Assembly: GCF_009762775.1 (NCBI RefSeq)
Contig: NZ_CP046401.1
Span: forward strand, 3,410,001-3,474,000
DNA: 64,000 bases
DNA from: Maribellus comscasis
GTDB lineage: Bacteria; Bacteroidota; Bacteroidia; Bacteroidales; Prolixibacteraceae
Reading direction: 5' to 3'
The position numbers were made by a program, and so were the translations under genes. The notes under the pieces were generated by a model that did not search any database, was not told where the DNA came from, and was given only the letters and a program-made list of their open reading frames with translations. Position 1 is the first letter of the stretch. Every line of letters begins with the position of its first letter. Shown piece by piece: positions 48,700-56,210 of this stretch.

Positions 48700-51066
48700 T
48701 TATTCATATTTCAATGCCTCAACAGGATTTCTGATTGCTGCCCGCCAGCTTTGCCAACTCACCGTCAATAGCGCAATTCCCACAGCCAGTATACCGGCAA
48801 TTGCGAAAATCCACCAGTTGATTTCAGTTTTGAGGGCAAAGCCTTCCAACCACCGGTGCAGAGCAAACCAGGCAAGCGGCACAGCGATGATAAATGAAAC
48901 GACCACCCACCTTAAAAAGTCGCGGTTTAGTAAACCAACGACCTCAAATACTTTGGCTCCGTTTACTTTTCGTACACCAATTTCTTTGATACGGCGCGAA
49001 ATGGCGTACGACGAAAGCGCAAACAAACCAATGCAGGAAAGCACAATGGCAACGATAGAGAACCAGGCAATAATCTGGTTTATTTTTACATATTCTTTAT
49101 ATTGTTCGTTTAGTTTGTCGTTGGCAAAAAAACACGAGATTGTTGATTCAGGTTGTGTATTTTCCCATTTTTCCTTCAGGAGTTTTATTACCTGTAAACC
49201 TGTACCCGAACGTGTTTTTATGGAAAGATAAGCCCAGTCGGAATAATTTTCCTGTTCCGAGAAAATATGGGCTACCGGCTGCATTTCATACTGTGCACCC
49301 TGATAGGCGAAATCTTCCACCTCGCCGATTATTTTATTCGGTGTACCCGACCTGGAGCTTTCGTGAATAATCTGGTTTTCAATTTGGTTATAGCCCAAAA
49401 CCTGCATCGCTTTTTCATTGAGAATAAGGCTGTTCCCATAATTGTGGGTTTCGTCCGTAAATCCTTCTCCATTAATGATTTTAATCCCAAAAGTTTTAAA
49501 ATAATCTCTTCCTACATATGCTTTCCTGAGATGAATGCTTTCCACATTACTTTCACCTTCAGTATAAAATGTATTATAGTTTTGGTGGTAATTTCCCGGC
49601 GTGCATTGCGAAAAACAAACCGATTCTACAAACGGGCTTGATTTTAGCTCATCGGCAATTCGTTTAAATTTTAATGAGGCAGCATTTAAATCTTGATATT
49701 CCCAGCTGGTCAATTCAGCCACAACCACATTTTCTCCATCAAATTTTGGATCATGGGTTACCATATATTGAATTTGTTTTCGCACCAAAAATGTGCCCGA
49801 AATAAGAACAATGGCAATCGCAAACTGTAATACAACAAGCGAATATCGTTTCATCCCAACTTTGCCTCCTTTAAAAATCTTTCCCTGCAAACTCTCTATT
49901 GAATTTAATCGCGACCAGTAAAGTGCCGGAGCAAATCCGGACAGCAATCCGACAGTTAGCCAGATGATCATCAGCAAAGGAAGCAGCAATTTATTTCGGA
50001 TGAGGCTAAGGTGAAGTTGAGTGCCATAAAGCTGGTTAAACTCAGGTAAAAAGGAAGCTGCCAACAAATATCCAATAAACAAGGCGATAAAACTTACCAT
50101 CAGCGATTCAATGATTATTTGCCGCACAAGGAAAGTTTTCCCGGCTCCAACCACTTTTTTTATTCCTATTTCTTTGGTTCTGCCCAGGGAGTTGGTGATG
50201 GTTAGGTTAATAAAATTCACCATGGCAATGCTCAGAATTCCCAAAGCAATAATACTTAAAATGATAATCAGGGTCCGGTTCGATTCCTGTTCAGCATGAT
50301 AATTTTTAAAAGCCAGCAAATTTAGGTCTGCTTTATTGTTGCCTCCGGTCTGGAAATTATCTTCAGCAATTTTCTGCATTTTGCTGTAAATGGTTTCCGG
50401 TTGGGTTCCGTCTTTCAAAAGGACATACGTTTTTGAGAATGTATTATACCAGTCATGAACCTGTTTTATCCAGGGTGAAATTTCCTCTCCGGTTTCATAG
50501 GAAGTTACAATGTCGAATTTTATGGAGGAATTTTCAGGAATGTCAACCACTCCGTTTACATTCAGAAAAATATTGTCAAACCGAACCTGTAGTTTTTTGT
50601 CTGTTGCCGGATTTTCTCCGAAATATTTCTCAGCAAATTCCCGGCTAACTACCGCATTGTATTTTTGGTGAATATCATCGCCTGTTCCTTTTTCCAGAAA
50701 TGGAAATGTAAATACCGAAAAAAAACCGGTATCGACGTATTGTACATTTTGGGCAAAAGCCTTTTCTCCATAACTCAACCGATACCCGTCCCAGTCAAAA
50801 ATTCGCGTTCCATTTGTAACTTCGGGAATTTGTTCCAACATTTTTGGCAACAACAAGCCTTTGGTTTGTTCCCCTCCTCCTTCACGAACCCGGTATATAT
50901 TTTTCAGGTTTTTGTTGAAGTGATTGTAGGTGATATCGTTATAGACGTATAGAAAGAGGATAAGAAACGAGGCAATTCCAACGCCCAGCCCCAATACATT
51001 TATTAACAGGTAATTCTTCTTCTTAAGTAAAAAGCGGAAGCTGTTTTTGAACTGTAGAAAATTCAT
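48700..51066 (-). CDS. P21: MacB/FtsX-type ABC permease, 788 aa
   Basis: ATG at 51064-51066, preceded 13 bp upstream by a perfect 18-bp palindrome. TM1 YLLINVLGLGVGIASFLILFLYVY. First periplasmic domain: QYVDTGFFSVFTF, VVSREFAEKYFGENPATDK, VVDIPENSSIKFDI; it is Gly-rich early on (REGGGEQTKG). First coupling segment TKEIGIKKVVGA, second KEIGVRKVNGA from 694, followed by KVFEVVGLLNRDFLRWVVVSF. The tail is one of the less homogenised (ALKTEINWWIFAIAGILAVGI, then SWRAAIRNPVEALKYE). It is the first gene after a 329-bp spacer, so it may head its own transcription unit running to P20 and beyond. Substrate unknown. Confidence 0.93.
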   Translation of the reverse strand: MNFLQFKNSFRFLLKKKNYLLINVLGLGVGIASFLILFLYVYNDITYNHFNKNLKNIYRVREGGGEQTKGLLLPKMLEQIPEVTNGTRIFDWDGYRLSYGEKAFAQNVQYVDTGFFSVFTFPFLEKGTGDDIHQKYNAVVSREFAEKYFGENPATDKKLQVRFDNIFLNVNGVVDIPENSSIKFDIVTSYETGEEISPWIKQVHDWYNTFSKTYVLLKDGTQPETIYSKMQKIAEDNFQTGGNNKADLNLLAFKNYHAEQESNRTLIIILSIIALGILSIAMVNFINLTITNSLGRTKEIGIKKVVGAGKTFLVRQIIIESLMVSFIALFIGYLLAASFLPEFNQLYGTQLHLSLIRNKLLLPLLMIIWLTVGLLSGFAPALYWSRLNSIESLQGKIFKGGKVGMKRYSLVVLQFAIAIVLISGTFLVRKQIQYMVTHDPKFDGENVVVAELTSWEYQDLNAASLKFKRIADELKSSPFVESVCFSQCTPGNYHQNYNTFYTEGESNVESIHLRKAYVGRDYFKTFGIKIINGEGFTDETHNYGNSLILNEKAMQVLGYNQIENQIIHESSRSGTPNKIIGEVEDFAYQGAQYEMQPVAHIFSEQENYSDWAYLSIKTRSGTGLQVIKLLKEKWENTQPESTISCFFANDKLNEQYKEYVKINQIIAWFSIVAIVLSCIGLFALSSYAISRRIKEIGVRKVNGAKVFEVVGLLNRDFLRWVVVSFIIAVPLAWFALHRWLEGFALKTEINWWIFAIAGILAVGIALLTVSWQSWRAAIRNPVEALKYE

Positions 51067-51395
51067 AATGAAGGTGTTATTGTAATTAATTACAATTCCT
51101 TCCTGAATCCCGGATTTTAATATCTCCGTTTTTTTATTTACATCCGTTTTCTCTCAGACTATGACTTCATTAAAACAGGAAGAAATTTCTTACATATGTA
51201 ATTGTTTTCATTTTTTGAATTCCAGAAACTGTGCCAAGCATTTAAGGTGTTGTTTGTCAGTTTGTTTTAATGTTTGTGCTTGTTGCCACTGTCTAAAAAA
51301 TTAACACTCAATGTCAAAAGATTTGTCATTCATCGCCAGGGAAGAATGATTTTTTCCCATTTGATGAGACAGCTTTCACCCGGAGTAAGTTTTGG
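51067..51395. other. 329-bp spacer between P22 and P21, no gene seen
   Basis: Second of the two long spacers. It holds the 18-bp palindrome at 51079-51096 and, just 3' of the P22 stop, a CTCCGGGTGAAAGC stretch (minus strand, about 51370-51384) that resembles the hairpin-plus-tail units of other spacers. I found no credible small gene and no convincing Bacteroidota promoter hexamers, but the length and position make an internal promoter for P21 likely. Confidence 0.55.
51079..51096. promoter_or_regulatory. Perfect 18-bp palindrome upstream of P21
   Basis: ATTGTAATTAATTACAAT reads the same on both strands and lies 12-30 bp before the P21 start codon, that is, in its leader. It could be an operator or a leader hairpin. 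It is AT-only apart from two positions, so an accidental palindrome cannot be excluded. Confidence 0.4.
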
Positions 51396-53726
51396 TTACT
51401 CGTATCGAAGTGCTTCTACCGGATTTCTCGTAGCCGCTCTCCAGCTCTGCCAACTAACGGTTAGCAATGCAATTCCCAATGCCAGCAAACCTGCCAATGC
51501 AAAAATCCACCAACTCAATTCGGTTTTATAGGCAAAATTTTCGAGCCATTTGTTCATTGCAAACCATGTTGCCGGACTTGCCAGAATAAATGCTATCAGT
51601 ACCCATATTATAAAATCTTTGTTGAGCAGGATGAGGATTTCCGACACTTTGGCGCCATTTACTTTTCGTACTCCAATTTCCTTGGTGCGGTTTAAGCTGA
51701 TAAGAAAGATTTGTCCCAAAATTCCCATACAAGTGAGCACGACCGCAATCAGCGAAAAAAATGAGATGGCTTTTGCCAGTTTTTCTTCCTTTACATACAT
51801 GGCCTGAAACTGGTCGTCGTAAAATGTAAATTCCATGGGGTCATCGGGTAAAAAATTGTTCCATACTTTCCTGATTTGTTCCATTTGCCGGCCTGCATTC
51901 CCGGCAGAAAGCCGAAGCGAGAGTGTGCCGAATTCCTGCTCCGGATTATATATCAGTGCAACCGGCGTCATCTCTGAATGAAGCGATTCAACATTAAAAT
52001 TATTAACAACTCCCACTACCTCATATCCTCCTTCCCGGCCGTTGTTGTATTTTTTTCCTTCAATATTCTCCCATCCGTAACGGACAATTGCAGCCCGGTT
52101 CATAATACAAGCCTTGTTTTTATCGCCGGCCATAAAATCTCGCCCGTCCAACAAATGAATCCCAAAAGTTTCCAAAAAATTATCCGACACATGAATACAA
52201 TTGACCATAAACTCATTGTCCTCTACGCCGCTTCCCATACTCAAATTAATATTTCCGGGATTACCTGCACTTAGCGTGCTCCCGCTCACAAAAGGAAGTG
52301 TGGCAATTTCGTTTCCCAGTGCATTTGCTTTTTTAAATAAAAAAGGAAGTTCTATTCTTACCAGGTGTTCTTCATCAAAACCCAGGTCGTGATGTTTTAC
52401 AAACTGAAGCTGTTTAAAAATAAGTAACACAGCTGCAATAAGTGCGATGGAAACGGTTAGCTGAAACGTTAACATGGCTTGTTTTATCCATTGTTTTCCC
52501 CTGGATTTTCGCCCGCCTGAAAGGAAATCGGTGATGTTAAAACGCGAAAGGATATAAATAGGAGCCAGGCTATTTAATAAAATAATAGCAAAAAAGATAG
52601 CTGCAAAAACAGGAAGCAACTGGTAAAAGTTAATATCCGAAATTTGTATGGAGCGGCCAAAGAGTGATTCGGCGGAAGGAAAAAGAATGGTAGTCAGTAT
52701 AACTGAAATGAGCAATGCTATAATAATTCCCAGCGTAACTTCAATAAAAGAGTCCAAAATCAGTTGCGGTTTGCCTGCTCCGTTGGTTTTGTTAATTCCT
52801 ATTTCCTTCAGCTTTGCATATTGCATTGAAATTGTATAGTTGAGGTAATTGATACTGGAAAGGAGAATAATCAAAATGCCAATGGACAGAAAAACCATAA
52901 GCATCTTCGAATTTCCTTTCGTATGTTCGTCAGCCCACCCAAGTTTTTTTGTCGAAAGATAGATGTCGGTTATATTTTGTAAAGCCAGGCTGTCAGTAGT
53001 AGTAAATTGCCCGATTGATGAATTGAGTTTTTCAGCAAATTCGTTGGGTTTAGTCCCGTTTTTTAGTAAAAGAAAGTGCTCGACAGGAAAAATGCAAACT
53101 CCGCCATTACATTCCTGTGCCATTTGGAACTCTTTATTTTCACTGTTTAAAAGAATCTCTGCCTTAAAACTGGAGTTTTCGGGGAGATCTTTCATAACAG
53201 CTGTAACCGTGGCTGTAAAGAATTCTTCTTTTACTGTGCGACCTAATGGATTTTTATCTCCAAAAAGTTTTTTAGCAAGCGACTCCGTAAGTACAGCCGA
53301 ATTATTTTGGCTAAATGGTTTGTCTGCCACGCCCGCCACAATTTCCTGTGAAAAAACATCAAAGAAATTATTGTTTGTTGAAACCAGGTAATTTGCACGT
53401 ATGTAGTCTTTTGTTTCAGCATCTTTTAGTGTAAACGGGAAATACGCAAATCCAAGTGGACATGTTTCTTCTATATCCGGGTAATTTTCCGAAAGTATCG
53501 TATTTAATTTGTAATCAAGTCCGGCCTTATCCTCTTTTGCATCATACAATCGAAAAATGTTATCGTAATTTGCAAAATGTTTGTCTACATTGTGTTCAGC
53601 ATTATAAAACAATGCAATAAGAATACAGGCTGTAAACCCAACAGCAAAACCGCCGATGATTAAGGATGTGTACAATTTATTTTTTAGTAAATTCCGAACA
53701 GCCAGTTTTAATTTAAATCGTATCAT
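51396..53726 (-). CDS. P22: MacB/FtsX-type ABC permease, 776 aa (subgroup B)
   Basis: ATG at 53724-53726. Very close to P24, two genes away: LxxLLKNKxYxxLIIGGFxxGFxxCILI at TM1, the AEHNVDKHFANY segment, Cys89, CNGGVC (Cys206, Cys211) before the FLLL strand, a STKKLG segment before TM2, and FTFYDDQFQAMYVKEEKLAKA before TM6. First coupling segment LKEIGINKTNGA; second KEIGVRKVNGA from 682. After TM4 it has FNITDFLSGGRKSRGKQW, shared nearly verbatim with P24. Consensus tail FAYKTELSWWIFALAGLLALG, SWRAATRNPVEALRYE. P22 and P24 bracket P23, which is unrelated within the family, implying duplication followed by insertion or a block duplication. Substrate unknown. Confidence 0.93.
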   Translation of the reverse strand: MIRFKLKLAVRNLLKNKLYTSLIIGGFAVGFTACILIALFYNAEHNVDKHFANYDNIFRLYDAKEDKAGLDYKLNTILSENYPDIEETCPLGFAYFPFTLKDAETKDYIRANYLVSTNNNFFDVFSQEIVAGVADKPFSQNNSAVLTESLAKKLFGDKNPLGRTVKEEFFTATVTAVMKDLPENSSFKAEILLNSENKEFQMAQECNGGVCIFPVEHFLLLKNGTKPNEFAEKLNSSIGQFTTTDSLALQNITDIYLSTKKLGWADEHTKGNSKMLMVFLSIGILIILLSSINYLNYTISMQYAKLKEIGINKTNGAGKPQLILDSFIEVTLGIIIALLISVILTTILFPSAESLFGRSIQISDINFYQLLPVFAAIFFAIILLNSLAPIYILSRFNITDFLSGGRKSRGKQWIKQAMLTFQLTVSIALIAAVLLIFKQLQFVKHHDLGFDEEHLVRIELPFLFKKANALGNEIATLPFVSGSTLSAGNPGNINLSMGSGVEDNEFMVNCIHVSDNFLETFGIHLLDGRDFMAGDKNKACIMNRAAIVRYGWENIEGKKYNNGREGGYEVVGVVNNFNVESLHSEMTPVALIYNPEQEFGTLSLRLSAGNAGRQMEQIRKVWNNFLPDDPMEFTFYDDQFQAMYVKEEKLAKAISFFSLIAVVLTCMGILGQIFLISLNRTKEIGVRKVNGAKVSEILILLNKDFIIWVLIAFILASPATWFAMNKWLENFAYKTELSWWIFALAGLLALGIALLTVSWQSWRAATRNPVEALRYE

Positions 53727-53751
53727 TATCTGATTTTTTTTGTTTTACATG

Positions 53752-53772
53752 TTTATATCAAAGTGTTTCTAT
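53752..53772 (-). repeat. Vestigial permease tail in the P23-P22 spacer
   Basis: Minus strand ATA GAA ACA CTT TGA TAT AAA reads I E T L stop Y K, that is VEALRYE with Arg CGA mutated to TGA and Glu to Lys. It has no stop of its own and no gene body. It joins directly to the CGGGAT arm of the hairpin at 53771-53802. Confidence 0.7.
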
Positions 53773-53802
53773 CCCGGGCAATCAGCTCTGAGTACGCGGG
53801 AT
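53771..53802 (-). repeat. GC-rich palindromic repeat after P23, shared with 14483-14511
   Basis: Outer stem ATCCCG/CGGGAT of six pairs around a 20-base loop; one arm reaches into the P23 stop codon. The loop region GTACTCAGAGCTGATTGC is the counterpart of GTATTCGGAGCCGGTTGC after P7. No T-run, so not a classical terminator. Confidence 0.7.
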
Positions 53803-56192
53803 TATTCATAGCGTAAGGCTTCTACCGGATTTTTTGTTGCTGCTCTCCAGCTCTGCCAACTCACCGTTAGCAATGCAATTCCCAGGGCCAGAAAACCGGA
53901 AAGGGCAAAAATCCACCAACTTAAGCTGGTTTTATAAGCAAAACTCTCCAACCATTTATGCATAGCGTAGTGTGCAATGGGTATCGCTAAAGTAAAAGCC
54001 AGCCCTACCCATTTTATAAAACGGATATTTAACATTGACATCACTTCGGATACCCTGGCACCATTTACTTTTCGGATGCCTATTTCTTTTGTTTTCCTGA
54101 TAATGGTGAAAAAGCTAATCGCATACAAACCAACACATGCAATGGCTATTGAGATGATGGAAAGTACCAGTAAAAGTTTTTTTGCCTGCTGGTCGTTTAA
54201 ATAATGTTGTGCCAAAACTTCGTCGTGGAATTTGTATTCAAACGGGAAATCGATATTGTATTTTTTCCATAAATTTTGAAGGATTCCCGTTACTTCAGCA
54301 ATCTGGCTATTTTGTACTTTTACAAAAACATTCCCTTTATCTTTTACCAGAACCATTGCCAGTGGTTGTATCTGGTGGTGTAACGAGCGAAAATTAAAAT
54401 CTTTCACTACGCCAATCACTTTATAATCACCATCAACAATTACCTTTTTACCTAAAATCGATCCTTCCCCGGTATATTTTTTTAACGCAGCTTCATTCAG
54501 CACAACGCCTTTAAAATCAGATTGAAATTCCTGGTTGAAAAATCGACCTTCTTTTATCTTCAGATTAAAGGTGTTGATGAAATCCGCACTCACGGGCATA
54601 ACCGAGGTATGGAAATAGTTTGTTTTATCCATTGTTTCAAAGTAGGCATCGTTCATCCCGGGGTCATCCCCAAAATAATTGTCGCTGGTGGAAACGGATT
54701 TTACCGCACTGTATGTTTTTAAATCATCAATAAAACTCTTTCGGGTCTGCTGATTCATCGACCACATGGATAGCATCATAACATTTTCTGTATCATACCC
54801 CCTGTCTTTGTGAACCATGTAATTGATTTGTTTCTGGACAATTACAGAGGCAAGAATAATTAAACCCGAAAGAACAAACTGAAAAAAGACAAAACTGCTG
54901 TTTACAGAAAAACCTCTTTTTGAAGGTCTTTCTTCTTTGATTAGACTTAGTATCTTTTTGTTTGAAATAAATGATATGGGCAGAAAATTGGCAACCAGGT
55001 TAAAAACCAAAAGAGCAATAAAAACACCGCCAACAATTTTTATCATTTCACTACCTGAAAGAGAAATATCAAAACCAAGGAATTGGTCCAGGGTATTTTC
55101 TGCCAGCATATAAATGGCAAATGCCAAAACAAAACCAATAAGCCAGAAAATTATTGTTTCATATAAAAACTGGGAGAAAATATTGTGGCTGTTGGCACCT
55201 GTGGTTTTTTGTATACCTATCTCTTTTAGCCGGGTTGATAAATTGGCTATATTAAGATTAATAAAATTGATAGATGAAATCAAAAGAATTAACAGAGCCA
55301 GAATAATTGCTCCGTAAACATATGTTTTATTAGATGTTACAGCCGGATCGAATTTGTGGTTGCTAAAATGAATGTCAGTTAACTTTTCAGCGGTATATAA
55401 AATATACATTTCAGGAGAAACTTTGAAATCCTCCAGTGTTTTTGCGCTTGCCCCGTCAATATCGTCAACATAATGTGTATATACGGTTTTACTGATTTTA
55501 AAATTTAGTTCATCAGGAGAGATATTGGCACCGTTGGTTTTAAAATAAGTATAATAACTTTGCGAACCCCAGCCAACCTTATCCGGATTCGATTTTTCCA
55601 GCGATTGAAAAAGTTTCGCCCGCAAATGAAAATTCCGGGGTAAATCTTCAAAAACACCTGTTATAATACAATCCTCACCGCGTACTTCAACTACTTTACC
55701 CAGCGCATTTTCCTCAGACCCAAATTGTTTTTTCGCCAGGCTTTTAGCCATAATCATATTGTTATTGGCACCTAACGGATTTTGTGTTTTTGTTTCTACC
55801 GAGATGCTGAAAAAAGAGAAAAAATTAGGGTCAGCATAAACCAGATGTCCTCCGTTAAAATCAAGATTATTGTATTTTACAGAGGCCTCACCCTGGGGAA
55901 GAATTCGGGTTGCTTCGGTTATCTCAGGAATTTCAGCAGTTATTACTCCTGCCATTGCCGGGCTTGTAACTGCAAAATCTGCCTCCTGGTTATTTAATTT
56001 ACCCTGCATCAGGCAACGATAAATTTTATCATGACCCGGTATACTTTTATCAAAACCGGTCTCATAAACCACATAACCTGCCGCAAACAAGATAACAGCA
56101 AATGAAATACTTAACCCAAACAATTTTGCAAACGTCAGAACCCCGTTTTTACGGGCATTTCTAAATGCTATTTTTAATTTGTAAAGTTTCAT
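53802..56192 (-). CDS. P23: MacB/FtsX-type ABC permease, 796 aa (subgroup C)
   Basis: ATG at 56190-56192. Partner of P5 (see there) although they are over 40 kb apart: LTFAKLFGLSISFAVILFAAGYV at TM1, VYADPNFFSFFSI, DLPRNFHLRAKL, a DDIDGAS segment before TM2 (without the DIDGDG of P5), HFSNHKFDPAVTSNKTYVYGA, and FGDDPGMNDAYFE in the second periplasmic domain. First coupling segment LKEIGIQKTTGA. In contrast to P5 the second coupling segment and everything after it follow the array consensus (KEIGIRKVNGA from 702, then LAHYAMHKWLESFAYKT-like, FALSGFLALG, ATKNPVEALRYE). So P23 has received about 95 residues of array tail, and P5 about 51. Substrate unknown. Confidence 0.93.
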   Translation of the reverse strand: MKLYKLKIAFRNARKNGVLTFAKLFGLSISFAVILFAAGYVVYETGFDKSIPGHDKIYRCLMQGKLNNQEADFAVTSPAMAGVITAEIPEITEATRILPQGEASVKYNNLDFNGGHLVYADPNFFSFFSISVETKTQNPLGANNNMIMAKSLAKKQFGSEENALGKVVEVRGEDCIITGVFEDLPRNFHLRAKLFQSLEKSNPDKVGWGSQSYYTYFKTNGANISPDELNFKISKTVYTHYVDDIDGASAKTLEDFKVSPEMYILYTAEKLTDIHFSNHKFDPAVTSNKTYVYGAIILALLILLISSINFINLNIANLSTRLKEIGIQKTTGANSHNIFSQFLYETIIFWLIGFVLAFAIYMLAENTLDQFLGFDISLSGSEMIKIVGGVFIALLVFNLVANFLPISFISNKKILSLIKEERPSKRGFSVNSSFVFFQFVLSGLIILASVIVQKQINYMVHKDRGYDTENVMMLSMWSMNQQTRKSFIDDLKTYSAVKSVSTSDNYFGDDPGMNDAYFETMDKTNYFHTSVMPVSADFINTFNLKIKEGRFFNQEFQSDFKGVVLNEAALKKYTGEGSILGKKVIVDGDYKVIGVVKDFNFRSLHHQIQPLAMVLVKDKGNVFVKVQNSQIAEVTGILQNLWKKYNIDFPFEYKFHDEVLAQHYLNDQQAKKLLLVLSIISIAIACVGLYAISFFTIIRKTKEIGIRKVNGARVSEVMSMLNIRFIKWVGLAFTLAIPIAHYAMHKWLESFAYKTSLSWWIFALSGFLALGIALLTVSWQSWRAATKNPVEALRYE

Positions 56193-56210
56193 TTCTTTTT
56201 TTTGTTTTAT

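Noticed and set aside
48674..49231. Plus-strand open frame of 185 codons starting in the P21-P20 spacer
   Set aside because: It lies antisense to the P21 3' end and reads the complement of the conserved tail. There is no family match and no codon usage like that of the real genes.
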